Positions 56,420-64,000 of a stretch of 64,000 bases of DNA are shown here, one piece after another. A program made the translations under genes and the position numbers. The notes under the pieces were generated by a model. It did no database searches. It had not been told where the DNA came from and worked only from the letters and a program-made list of their open reading frames with translations. Source of the stretch: Pseudomonas sp. H3(2019) (GTDB taxonomy: Bacteria > Pseudomonadota > Gammaproteobacteria > Pseudomonadales > Pseudomonadaceae); assembly GCF_007713465.1 (NCBI RefSeq), contig NZ_VMSG01000004.1, positions 232,069-296,068 of the forward strand, written 5' to 3'. Every line of letters begins with the position of its first letter. The stretch's first letter is position 1.

Positions 56420-57481
56420 TCAATGCGCGGTGCTGCTGCATGCCTGGAACAGCACCAGGTGTTCGGCGGCCACGCGGATGCCGACATCGGCGCCGACTAG
56501 ATGATCGGCATGGCTCGGGAAGATCGATTCCAGTTGGCTACCCGTCGATAGCTGCAAGCGATACAAGGTCGATGCACCGAGAAACGTCTTGCCGACGATC
56601 CGCGCTTTGAGCGGGCTGTCTGGCGCATAGACGATATCGTCCGGGCGCAGCAACACATCCACCGCGCCACCGGTTGGCCAGGTGTACGCGCGATTACCGC
56701 GCAGCACACCCAGTTCGGTCTGTACCGATTCCGGGGTCTGCAACTGACCGCGAATGAAATAACCCTGACCGATAAAGCTCGCCACAAACGGTGTTTGCGG
56801 TTCGTGGTACAGGTTGTAAGGCGTGTCCCACTGCTCCAGTCGACCCTCCTTGAACACGCCAACCTGATCGCTGACGGCAAAGGCTTCTTCCTGGTCGTGA
56901 GTCACCAGAATCGCACTGGTGCCGCGAGCCTTGAGGATGTCCCGGACTTCATGGCTGAGTTTGCGGCGTAACTCACCATCGAGGTTGGAGAACGGTTCGT
57001 CGAGCAACAGCAGTTGCGGCTCCGGGGCCAACGCCCGGGCCAGTGCCACGCGTTGTTGCTGGCCGCCAGAGAGTTCGTGCGGGAAGCGCTTGCCGAGGTG
57101 CTTCAGGTTGACCAGCTCAAGCATCTCTTCGGTGACCCGGTCTTTCTGGGGATGCTTGCGAATGCCAAAGGCGATGTTCTCGGCCACGCTCAGGTGCGGG
57201 AACAGCGCGTAGTCCTGGAACACCATGCCGATCCGGCGTTTCTCCGGCGCGAGGGTGAAACCGGCGCTGGAGATGGTTTCACCGGCCAGCTGGATTTCTC
57301 CTTCGTGAACCGGTTCAAAGCCTGCAATCGCCCGCAGCGTGGTGGTTTTGCCGCAGCCGGAAGAGCCGAGCAGGCAACCGATATCACCGGCATTGAGGTG
57401 CAGGTTGAGGTTCTGGACGACCCGCTGGTCTTGATAACCGCAGGCCAGATTGCGCAGGTTCAGCAGTGACGAATGACTCAT
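56420..57481 (-). CDS. Orphan FbpC/PotA-like ABC ATPase
   Basis: A 353-aa ATPase of the iron(III)/spermidine/putrescine-type importers with a C-terminal TOBE-like regulatory part (about 240-345). Walker [20 protein letters not shown], signature [16 protein letters not shown], Walker [18 protein letters not shown]-loop [10 protein letters not shown]. No permease or binding protein lies nearby, so it may serve a transporter encoded elsewhere. Its ATG overlaps the argF stop by four bases (57478-57481), so it is cotranslated with arginine biosynthesis. Confidence 0.88.
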   Translation of the reverse strand: MSHSSLLNLRNLACGYQDQRVVQNLNLHLNAGDIGCLLGSSGCGKTTTLRAIAGFEPVHEGEIQLAGETISSAGFTLAPEKRRIGMVFQDYALFPHLSVAENIAFGIRKHPQKDRVTEEMLELVNLKHLGKRFPHELSGGQQQRVALARALAPEPQLLLLDEPFSNLDGELRRKLSHEVRDILKARGTSAILVTHDQEEAFAVSDQVGVFKEGRLEQWDTPYNLYHEPQTPFVASFIGQGYFIRGQLQTPESVQTELGVLRGNRAYTWPTGGAVDVLLRPDDIVYAPDSPLKARIVGKTFLGASTLYRLQLSTGSQLESIFPSHADHLVGADVGIRVAAEHLVLFQACSSTAH

Positions 57482-58401
57482 GCGTGGTGATATGCCGGCT
57501 CAACGAGAAACTCGAGCAGAGCCTTTTGCGCATGCAGACGGTTCTCGGCCTGATCCCAGGCAACCGAACGCGGATCGTCGAGCAGGTCGAGGCTGATTTC
57601 TTCACCGCGGTGGGCGGGCAGGCAGTGCATGAACAACACATCCTCGGCGGCCAGATCGAGCAAGGCACGATTAACCTGGAACGGTGCGAACAGCTTGAGG
57701 CGCTTGGCGGTTTCTTCTTCCTGGCCCATGGAGGTCCAGACGTCGGTGCTGACCAGATGTGCGCCGCGTACCGCTTCCCGAGGATCGCGGACGATGGTCA
57801 CTCGATCGCCGGCCTTGGCCACGAATTCAGGGTTTGGCTCGTAGCCTTCAGGGCAGGCGATGCGCAGCTGGAAGTCGAACTGGATGGCGGCTTCTATATA
57901 GCTGTTGCACATGTTGTTGCCGTCGCCGATCCAGGCCACGGTCTTGCCCTGGATCGAGCCGCGATGTTCGAGGAAAGTCTGCATGTCGGCCAGCAACTGG
58001 CACGGGTGCAGGTCGTCGGACAGGCCGTTGATCACGGGTACGCGTGAGTTGGCGGCGAATTCGGTCAGGGTGCTGTGGGCAAAAGTACGGATCATCACCG
58101 CATCGAGCATGCGCGACATGACGATGGCGCAGTCGCCGATCGGTTCGCCGCGGCCCAGTTGGGTGTCACGGGGCGACAGGAAAATCGCCTGGCCGCCAAG
58201 CTGGATCATGCCGGCCTCAAACGACAGCCGGGTACGCGTCGAGGATTTCTCGAAGATCATCCCGAGTACGCGATTTTTCAACGGCTCGAACAGTACGCCG
58301 CGGTTACGCAGGTCTTTGAGCTCAATGCCTCGACGGATCACGCTGACCAGCTCTTCGGGCGTGCAATCCATCAGGGAGAGAAAGTGCCTTGCGCTCATCA
58401 T
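57478..58401 (-). CDS. argF: Ornithine carbamoyltransferase ArgF
   Basis: A 307-aa anabolic ornithine carbamoyltransferase (citrulline from ornithine and carbamoyl phosphate). Motifs: carbamoyl-phosphate loop [15 protein letters not shown] (about 52), [40 protein letters not shown] and [15 protein letters not shown] lies 6 bases before ATG 58401 (a second ATG follows). An ArgR-like half-site is 124-139 bases upstream. Confidence 0.96.
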   Translation of the reverse strand: MMSARHFLSLMDCTPEELVSVIRRGIELKDLRNRGVLFEPLKNRVLGMIFEKSSTRTRLSFEAGMIQLGGQAIFLSPRDTQLGRGEPIGDCAIVMSRMLDAVMIRTFAHSTLTEFAANSRVPVINGLSDDLHPCQLLADMQTFLEHRGSIQGKTVAWIGDGNNMCNSYIEAAIQFDFQLRIACPEGYEPNPEFVAKAGDRVTIVRDPREAVRGAHLVSTDVWTSMGQEEETAKRLKLFAPFQVNRALLDLAAEDVLFMHCLPAHRGEEISLDLLDDPRSVAWDQAENRLHAQKALLEFLVEPAYHHA

Positions 58402-58524
58402 TGACTACCTTTTTGCAACAGACCGCAGATACTCAAAGCCTTGTTTAACTGAAAAACGGGCGAGACCTGCGGCGAAAGCCGCACGGGGCGACGAAATAGG
58501 GGAAGGCGCGATATTGACATTAAA

Positions 58525-58540
58525 TGTCGCGTCTTACCAA
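58525..58540. promoter_or_regulatory. Candidate ArgR site upstream of argF
   Basis: TGTCGC-N8-AA (TGTCGCGTCTTACCAA) matches the Pseudomonas ArgR half-site, as I recall it, exactly. It lies in the 414-base gap between argF and the small downstream gene; the expected second half-site (58546 onward) is weak. The rest of the gap (58402-58815) shows GC-rich sequence with no supported gene or hairpin. Confidence 0.55.
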
Positions 58541-58815
58541 TAGGCTACGGTTTTTAGGGGATTTCAGAGGGGCTACGGGATGACCGTAGTCGCGCTTTTG
58601 AAGCCTGTTTCCTGACAGCAGCGACCTCTTTGTACACTGCCCTCGCGCGCCTTGGCAATCAAGCGGGGCGGGAAAAGCACAGCCCCAGTCGGTTTCTGAC
58701 CTGTCGGCCGGGGTGGTTACAGGCAGGAGGATCCGGCCTGCCTTCGCTTGAAACATTTGCTAATGCAAAGTGCTGGGTTATAAATAACTCACGAGTGACA
58801 CAGGAAGCCTTTGGA

Positions 58816-59106
58816 ATGGAATCGAAAGAACAGCAATTGCTGGAGCTGCTGGGTCTCACGGCGCGCACCCTGACTCACCTGACCGCTTCCATGACCTCAA
58901 TGTCCTTTGAGTTGATGCGCAGCGAGGATGACGTGACCCAGGCTGCGGGTCGACGGATGATCGACCGCATGGCCACCGTCAGCGCCGGGCTCGACGAGCA
59001 CTGGCGCCTGATCGGCGAACTCACGGGCGTGCACATTGCCCAGGAGCAGATCGAAACCATCCAGGAAATCCAGCTTCAAGCACCCTCCAGACTTCCCGAG
59101 GGCTGA
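58816..59106 (+). CDS. Small conserved protein of unknown function
   Basis: A 96-aa, mostly helical, acidic cytosolic protein (MESKEQQLLELLGLTARTLT). AGGAAG lies 8 bases before ATG 58816; an in-frame extension to 58630 has no ribosome site and reads as non-coding. I recognise no domain. It lies between argF and the molybdopterin oxidoreductase and may be cotranscribed with the latter (118-base gap). Confidence 0.65.
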   Translation: MESKEQQLLELLGLTARTLTHLTASMTSMSFELMRSEDDVTQAAGRRMIDRMATVSAGLDEHWRLIGELTGVHIAQEQIETIQEIQLQAPSRLPEG

Positions 59107-59224
59107 TATCGGCGGGCCTGATGGTCCTCGATTCACAAGACGAACGTCGCTGGCGCAGCGCTCGGTCACAGCCCATAGTTTTGTTCCTGCAACCGGATGC
59201 CGGTTGCCTCGAATAAAACAGAGA

Positions 59225-61339
59225 ATGGCCATGACCAAGACTCTTCATCACCGTGCCTGCCACCTGTGTGAAGCCATTTGCGGCTTGACCATCGAAACCA
59301 CCGCAACCGACGACGCTGGCGTGCAAATCACCTCGATCAAGGGTGATCCGCAGGACAGCTTCAGTCGCGGTCATATCTGCCCCAAGGCGGTGGCGCTGCA
59401 AGATATCCAGAACGACCCCGACCGCCTGCGACAGCCGATGCTGCGGGTCGGCAGCGAGTGGCAAGCAATTGCCTGGGACGAGGCTTTTGCTCTGGTGGCT
59501 GAACGCCTGTCGGCGATTCAGGCGCGCCATGGTCAGAACGCCGTCGCGGTTTATCAGGGCAATCCCAGCGTGCACAACTATGGGCTGATGACCCACAGCA
59601 ATTACTTCCTCGGTTTGCTCAAAACCCGCAACCGTTTCTCTGCCACCTCGGTCGATCAATTGCCCCAGCACCTCACCAGTCATTTGATGTACGGCCATGG
59701 TTTGCTGCTGCCGATTCCGGACATCGATCACACCGATTTCATGCTGATCCTGGGCGGTAATCCGCTCGCCTCCAACGGCAGCATCATGACCGTACCGGAT
59801 GTCGAAAAGCGCTTGAAGGCGATTCAGGCCCGAGGCGGCAAAGTGGTGGTGGTCGATCCGCGTCGCAGCGAAACGGCAGCGATTGCCGATCAACATATAT
59901 TTGTCCGTCCAGGCGGTGATGCGGCGCTGTTATTCGGGTTGCTCAATACCGTGTTCGCCGAAGGCTTGAGCCGCGACAGTCATTTGCCGGTAGACGGGCT
60001 GGAGGAGGTTCGTCAGGCCGTCGCATCCTTTAGTGCCGAGGCCATGAGCCCGCTGTGCGCCGTGCCGGCCGAGCAGATTCGGAAGGTGGCGCGAGACTTT
60101 GCCAGCGCGAAGACCGCCGTGTGTTATGGCCGTATGGGCGTTTCGACCCAGGCGTTCGGGACCTTGTGTCATTGGCTGGTGCAGCTGATCAATCTGGTCA
60201 CCGGCAACCTGGATCGGGTCGGCGGCGCGCTGTGCACCGAGCCTGCGGTTGACCTGGTGGCATCGACCTCGGGCGGGCATTTCAATCTGTGGCAAAGCCG
60301 AGTGTCCGGTCGTCCGGAATACGCCGGTGAGTTGCCGGTGTCGGCGCTGGCCGAAGAGATGCTCACCGAGGGCGAAGGGCAGGTGCGGGCGTTGATCACC
60401 GTGGCGGGTAACCCGGTGTTGTCGACACCTAATGGCCGGCAACTGGAGCAGGCGCTGGACGGGCTGGAGTTCATGCTCAGCATTGACTTGTATATCAACG
60501 AGACCACGCGTTATGCCGACTTGATTCTGCCGTCGACCTCGGCGCTGGAAAACGATCATTACGACACCACGTTCAATATGTTTGCGGTGCGCAACGTCAG
60601 CCGTTTCAACCGGGCGATCCTGCCCAAGCCCGAAGGCGCGCTGCACGATTGGGAGATTTTCGTCGGCCTGGCGCAGGCTTTTGCGGCGAAGACTGGCAAA
60701 GAGCTGAAGTCGACGATGTCCCCGGCGAAGATGATCGACCTCGGTTTGCGAGCCGGGCGCTATGGTGATGCGTCGCCGCACAAATTGTCAGTGGCGAACT
60801 TGTTCGATCATCCTCACGGGGTCGATCTGGGCGCTCTTCAGGCAAACCTGGCGCCACGTCTGAAAACCGCCAACCAGCGCGTGCAGGCGGCGCCACCGGC
60901 GATCCTGGCTGACCTCGCGCGATTTGCCGCATTGCAGGCACCAGCTGCCGATGAGCTATTGATGATCGGTCGCCGCCATGTGCGCAGCAATAACTCGTGG
61001 ATGCATAACTATCACCGTTTGGTGAAAGGCAAGCCGCGTCATCAGTTGCTGATGCACCCGGACGATCTTTCCAGTCGTGGGCTGAGCGATGGGCAACGGG
61101 TGCGGGTCAGTTCACGGGTCGGGGTCATCGAAGTCGAAGTGCTGAGCAGCGTCGAGATGATGAAAGGCGTGGTCAGCCTGCCGCACGGTTGGGGGCATGC
61201 CCGACCGGGAGTGCAGATGACCATTGCCATGGGGCAGCCAGGCTCCAGCGCCAACGACCTGACCGATGAGCGCCAGCTCGATGAGTTGTCCGGAAATGCG
61301 GCGCTTAATGGTGTGCCGGTGACGGTCGCGGCAGCGTAA
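59225..61339 (+). CDS. Molybdopterin oxidoreductase (formate dehydrogenase-like)
   Basis: A 704-aa cytosolic enzyme of the DMSO-reductase family from ATG at 59225 (or 59231). N-terminal [4Fe-4S] site C-x2-C-x3-C with a distal Cys (CHLCEAICGL, then GHICPKA). Molybdopterin-binding parts: ILGGNPLASNGSIM, VVVDPRRSETAAIADQH, GNPVLSTPNG and a C-terminal domain with MHPDDLSSRGLSDGQRVRV and LPHGWGHARPG. No twin-arginine signal, so it is cytoplasmic. The residue that would ligate Mo is not obvious to me and the substrate is unknown. No partner subunits adjacent. Confidence 0.87.
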   Translation: MAMTKTLHHRACHLCEAICGLTIETTATDDAGVQITSIKGDPQDSFSRGHICPKAVALQDIQNDPDRLRQPMLRVGSEWQAIAWDEAFALVAERLSAIQARHGQNAVAVYQGNPSVHNYGLMTHSNYFLGLLKTRNRFSATSVDQLPQHLTSHLMYGHGLLLPIPDIDHTDFMLILGGNPLASNGSIMTVPDVEKRLKAIQARGGKVVVVDPRRSETAAIADQHIFVRPGGDAALLFGLLNTVFAEGLSRDSHLPVDGLEEVRQAVASFSAEAMSPLCAVPAEQIRKVARDFASAKTAVCYGRMGVSTQAFGTLCHWLVQLINLVTGNLDRVGGALCTEPAVDLVASTSGGHFNLWQSRVSGRPEYAGELPVSALAEEMLTEGEGQVRALITVAGNPVLSTPNGRQLEQALDGLEFMLSIDLYINETTRYADLILPSTSALENDHYDTTFNMFAVRNVSRFNRAILPKPEGALHDWEIFVGLAQAFAAKTGKELKSTMSPAKMIDLGLRAGRYGDASPHKLSVANLFDHPHGVDLGALQANLAPRLKTANQRVQAAPPAILADLARFAALQAPAADELLMIGRRHVRSNNSWMHNYHRLVKGKPRHQLLMHPDDLSSRGLSDGQRVRVSSRVGVIEVEVLSSVEMMKGVVSLPHGWGHARPGVQMTIAMGQPGSSANDLTDERQLDELSGNAALNGVPVTVAAA

Positions 61340-61436
61340 ACATGTCTGTCGGGGAGACCGAGCATGGCGCTCGGCTTTCCGTTACAATGCGTCACCGTGC
61401 CGACAACTGAGTCGGAAAGTTCAGCCGAGGTGCTCC

Positions 61437-61778
61437 ATGGATATCATTGAAACTATTAAAGAGCAGATTGCTAACAACACCATTCTGCTTTACATGAAAG
61501 GCTCGCCGAATGCCCCGCAGTGTGGCTTCTCCGCGAAAGCCGCTCAGGCCGTCATGGGCTGTGGTGAGAAGTTCGCTTACGTGGATATCCTGCAGAACCC
61601 GGAAATCCGTGCCAACCTGCCAAAGTACGCCAACTGGCCAACCTTCCCGCAATTGTGGGTCGCTGGTGAGCTGGTCGGTGGTAGCGATATCATGACTGAA
61701 ATGGCCGCTGACGGTTCGTTGCAGGCCCTGATCAAAGACGCTGCGGCAAAAGCCGCTGCTGGCAAGACCGAAGCCTGA
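61437..61778 (+). CDS. grxD: Monothiol glutaredoxin GrxD
   Basis: A 113-aa monothiol glutaredoxin with the CGFS active site (QCGFSAKAAQ, Cys29) that carries and transfers [2Fe-2S] clusters. Other hallmarks: ILLYMKGSPNAP and NWPTFPQLWVAGELVGGSDI. Full family length. Transcribed toward bfrB, with a shared terminator between. Confidence 0.95.
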   Translation: MDIIETIKEQIANNTILLYMKGSPNAPQCGFSAKAAQAVMGCGEKFAYVDILQNPEIRANLPKYANWPTFPQLWVAGELVGGSDIMTEMAADGSLQALIKDAAAKAAAGKTEA

Positions 61779-61820
61779 TTTATAGGCAGCAGCGGCCACC
61801 AGGCCGCTCCTGCTGATAAT

Positions 61821-61858
61821 AAAAAGCCCCGCCTCTCGTAAGAGGGCGGGGCTTTTTA
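61821..61858. terminator. Bidirectional terminator between grxD and bfrB
   Basis: AAAAAGCCCCGCCTCT / AGAGGGCGGGGCTTTTT stem with one bulge and a 4-base loop, A/T tracts on both sides; centrally placed between convergent genes. Confidence 0.92.
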
Positions 61859-61884
61859 TTGAGTCGAGATCAGTGCTGTAGAAC

Positions 61885-62358
61885 TTACTCGTCGCCCATC
61901 TGCGATTGCAGATAGTTCTCAAGACCGACTTTATCGATCAGGCTCAGTTGAGTTTCCAGCCAGTCGATATGCTCTTCTTCGGATTCGAGAATATCTTCAA
62001 GCAGTTCACGACTGCCGAAGTCCCCGACTGTTTCGCAATGAGCGATAGCCACTTTGAGGTCGGCATGGCCGGTACGCTCGATGCGCAGGTCGCACTCAAG
62101 CATTTCCTTGGTGTGCTCGCCGATGTGCAGCTTGCCCAGGTCCTGGACATTTGGCAGGCCTTCGAGGAACAGGATGCGCTTGATCAGCTTGTCCGCGTGT
62201 TTCATCTCGTCGATGGATTCGTGGTACTCGTGCTTGCCGAGCTTGTTCAGGCCCCAATCTTCATACATACGCGCATGCAGGAAATACTGATTGATTGCGA
62301 CCAGCTCATTGCCAAGAATCTTGTTGAGGTGCTGGATAACCGTGATGTCGCCTTTCAT
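61885..62358 (-). CDS. bfrB: Bacterioferritin
   Basis: A 157-aa haem-containing iron store that assembles into 24-mers. Ferroxidase ligands are visible in [20 protein letters not shown] (Glu18), [18 protein letters not shown] (Glu51, His54; Met52 binds haem), [10 protein letters not shown] and [13 protein letters not shown]. BfrB is the best match, given the adjacent bfd and the order around it. Bfd reduces its core to release iron. Confidence 0.94.
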   Translation of the reverse strand: MKGDITVIQHLNKILGNELVAINQYFLHARMYEDWGLNKLGKHEYHESIDEMKHADKLIKRILFLEGLPNVQDLGKLHIGEHTKEMLECDLRIERTGHADLKVAIAHCETVGDFGSRELLEDILESEEEHIDWLETQLSLIDKVGLENYLQSQMGDE

Positions 62359-62556
62359 GTGGGGTCCCGCCCTTTAATTACCCTATAGGCGGCGAAGTTT
62401 GAGCCGGACAGTTGTTAGTGTCAAACCTAAGTTATTGAATACTATATAAAAATTAATCGGAATAAGAATGTTTGTGTTCCGCATCCTAGTGCTAAGCGAT
62501 TGAATTACAGGCATAAAAAAACCGAACGCTAAGTCCGGTTCTTTCGAATGTTCTAT

Positions 62557-62775
62557 TTACGCTGCCGAAAATTCTACAGGGTAGGGGATCGCCGCCTGGC
62601 TTAATTGCAATTCGGCCAGGGTTTCGCGCACCACTTGTTTGGCAAGGCAGGCGCATTTTCCACATTGGCCGGCAACGCCGGTGGCTTGGCGTACCTCGCG
62701 GTAGCTGCAGCAACCTTCATAGATCGCATCGCGGATTTTTCCGTCGGTGACACCAGTGCAAAGGCAGACATACAT
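62557..62775 (-). CDS. bfd: Bacterioferritin-associated ferredoxin Bfd
   Basis: A 72-aa [2Fe-2S] ferredoxin. Cys ligands in MYVCLCTGVTDGKIRDAIYE (CLC) and GVAGQCGKCACLAKQV, the BFD-like spacing. ATG at 62775; a much longer in-frame reading frame upstream is spurious. Passes electrons to BfrB for iron mobilisation. A Fur-like box lies 49 bases upstream, as expected for an iron-starvation gene. The 198-base gap to bfrB (62359-62556) is AT-rich and holds no gene. Confidence 0.93.
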   Translation of the reverse strand: MYVCLCTGVTDGKIRDAIYEGCCSYREVRQATGVAGQCGKCACLAKQVVRETLAELQLSQAAIPYPVEFSAA

Positions 62776-62823
62776 AGAGTGAGAACCGTCGTGGGTTATG
62801 GCTCGGTTGCGACGGATCTTAAT

Positions 62824-62842
62824 GTTAACGAGAATGATTGTC
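62824..62842. promoter_or_regulatory. Fur box upstream of bfd
   Basis: Reverse strand GACAATCATTCTCGTTAAC matches the 19-bp Fur consensus GATAATGATAATCATTATC at 13 positions, in the bfd promoter region. Predicts de-repression under iron limitation. Confidence 0.7.
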
Positions 62843-63091
62843 AAAGTTGTTTCGACAGGCTTTACGCCAGAACAGCGACAGCCTGACGAACGGCATAATG
62901 CAGCCCGGGATGGTGTCATTAATCCTGCGCCGAGGTTTTTGATGTCGTTGTAAAAAGCGCTAAGGACAGGTGAAAAACGCGGTGTATGATGTCCGGTCTT
63001 TGCGAAGGGCACTCGAGTCATGAACCTGTCGTTTATCCGCGACAGACTGGTTCGATGCCGTTCTTCACGCCACCACACCAGGAGATATCCA

Positions 63092-63694
63092 ATGAGCGTA
63101 CTCGTAGGCAAACAAGCCCCTGACTTCACCGTACCGGCCGTACTCGGCAATGGCGAAATCGTTGACAGCTTCACCCTGTCCTCGGCCATCAAAGGCAAAT
63201 ACGGCCTGGTGTTCTTCTATCCACTGGACTTCACCTTCGTCTGCCCGTCCGAGCTGATCGCTCTGGACCACCGCATGGCTGACTTCAAGGCACGCAACGT
63301 TGAAGTGATCGCTGTTTCGATCGACTCGCACTTCACTCACAACGCCTGGCGCAACACCCCGATCAATGCCGGCGGCATCGGTCAGGTTCAGTACATCATG
63401 GCTGCTGACATGAAGCACGACATCGCCAAGGCCTACGACGTTGAGTCCGAAGGCGGCGTGGCTTTCCGTGGCGCATTCCTGATCGACGACAAAGGTGTTG
63501 TTCGCTCGCAGATCGTCAACGACCTGCCACTGGGCCGTAACATGGAAGAGCTGATTCGCCTGGTCGACGCCCTGCAATTCCACGAAGAGCACGGCGAAGT
63601 TTGTCCGGCCAACTGGAAAAAAGGCGACAAGGGCATGACTGCTTCGCCAGAAGGTGTTGCGGCTTACCTGACCGAGAACGCTGGCAAGCTGTAA
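63092..63694 (+). CDS. 2-Cys peroxiredoxin (AhpC/Tsa type)
   Basis: A 200-aa typical 2-Cys peroxiredoxin reducing peroxides through thioredoxin or a similar donor. Peroxidatic Cys51 in PLDFTFVCPSEL, resolving Cys171 in GEVCPANWKKG, plus RGAFLIDDKGVVRSQIVND. AGGAG lies 7 bases before ATG 63092; the longer in-frame start at 63020 is unlikely. Its terminator appears interrupted by an insertion sequence just downstream. Confidence 0.93.
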   Translation: MSVLVGKQAPDFTVPAVLGNGEIVDSFTLSSAIKGKYGLVFFYPLDFTFVCPSELIALDHRMADFKARNVEVIAVSIDSHFTHNAWRNTPINAGGIGQVQYIMAADMKHDIAKAYDVESEGGVAFRGAFLIDDKGVVRSQIVNDLPLGRNMEELIRLVDALQFHEEHGEVCPANWKKGDKGMTASPEGVAAYLTENAGKL

Positions 63695-63729
63695 GCCACG
63701 CGTCAGGCATAAAAAACCGGCCGCTGAGG

Positions 63730-64000
63730 CTAATGCCGATCAGTTAAGCCTTCTCGCTTGACCTTTGGCCGCAAGAAATCAAAATCCGATGCCTGTACTG
63801 GCATCGGATTTTTTTATGCGTCTCGCTCGGGCACTGGAACTGACCCACAACATCGCCTCTACCCCCAACGCCATCGAGGGATTGGATGCTTTGCTCGATC
63901 CTTCTTTGGTCGAACAGGCGCTTGAACAAGCGGGTGTGGCGACGTTGCGCAAGCGTCGTTTGCCGCTGGAAATGATGCTCTGGTGCGTGATCTCCATGGC
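63730..64000 (+). mobile_element. Left end of an IS4-family insertion sequence
   Basis: Sequence from about 63730 (GCTAATGCCGATCAGTTAAG) is, to my recollection, the terminal inverted repeat type of a group of IS4 elements in gamma-proteobacteria. It runs to the transposase start and continues beyond the window. The host sequence before it looks like the left half of a terminator stem (AAAAAACCGGCCGC). The exact boundary and target duplication cannot be set without the right end. Confidence 0.75.
63789..64000 (+). CDS. IS4-family transposase, N-terminal part
   Basis: Reading frame open to the window end. MRLARALELTHNIASTPNAI followed by LDALLDPSLVEQALEQAGVATLRKRRLP and MMLWCVISM is the helical N-terminal domain of IS4 transposases (found before the DDE core, which lies outside). 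Start uncertain: ATG 63789 gives MPVLASDFFMRLAR, ATG 63816 begins at MRLAR; neither has a strong ribosome site. A 13-bp stem (63781-63793 with 63800-63812) with a following T-run covers the first start and could shield the gene from outside transcription. Confidence 0.75.
   Translation, partial: MPVLASDFFMRLARALELTHNIASTPNAIEGLDALLDPSLVEQALEQAGVATLRKRRLPLEMMLWCVISM

Noticed and set aside
58630..58815. Upstream extension of the small protein at 58816
   Set aside because: No ribosome site at the upstream ATG, composition unlike coding sequence, and a good AGGAAG before 58816.

Overview
The window is chromosomal DNA from a Pseudomonas, most likely of the P. fluorescens group. This rests on high-GC coding sequence, several families of Pseudomonas REP-like palindromes, a glpF-glpK-glpR-glpD glycerol regulon, an aat/aau acidic amino acid locus, and an argF / monothiol glutaredoxin / bacterioferritin / bfd / peroxiredoxin block whose order matches what I recall of other Pseudomonas chromosomes. 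No rRNA, tRNA or CRISPR was seen. The right edge enters an IS4-family insertion sequence.

Layout. (1) 1-5482: a truncated giant DUF6543-type toxin-like protein and a class A penicillin-binding protein, separated by a 270-bp two-hairpin mobile-looking element that rewrites the end of the PBP. (2) 6196-8793: an amino acid permease and an OpgC-like membrane acyltransferase. (3) 9087-15308: a surface glycosylation cassette with GtrA flippase, GtrB bactoprenol glycosyltransferase, a GtrII-type glucosyltransferase and two tandem paralogous GT39-type membrane glycosyltransferases. (4) 15255-16865: an FMN glutamate-synthase-family protein. (5) 16980-27149: a signalling island. One leftward operon runs from a candidate 15-codon leader through REC-PAS-GGDEF-EAL, REC-GGDEF-EAL, a periplasmic di-haem cytochrome c peroxidase, a DAHL-domain sensor kinase and a REC-kinase, and ends in a broken LuxR-type HTH gene. 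A divergent REC plus degenerate HD-GYP gene faces it. (6) 27221-33560: Nudix, LysE exporter, GNAT, metR/metE and a secreted hydrolase.

(7) 33703-41975: a self-contained sigma-54 locus. A phosphatase, class III aminotransferase, esterase, FemAB-like GNAT, histidine kinase and NtrC-type regulator form one tightly packed leftward operon. It is preceded by a near-consensus -24/-12 promoter and an upstream set of alternating dyads, with a divergent MipA/OmpV outer-membrane protein. I do not recognise the pathway; this is the strongest candidate for an undescribed system. (8) 42022-49102: glpM, then the aauRS two-component system and the aatJQMP ABC transporter, with a near-perfect sigma-54 promoter in front of aatJ. 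(9) 49541-54642: glpD, glpR, glpK, glpF, with two adjacent GlpR operators before glpD. (10) 55012-63694: YbaK, PhzF-like, an orphan ABC ATPase coupled to argF, a small conserved protein, a molybdopterin oxidoreductase, grxD, bfrB, bfd and peroxiredoxin (iron and redox homeostasis). (11) 63730-64000: left end of an IS4-family element.

Functional themes are two-component and cyclic-di-GMP signalling, sigma-54-dependent uptake and metabolism, glycerol catabolism, cell-surface sugar modification, and iron/redox balance. All calls come from reading the sequence; no database search was possible.
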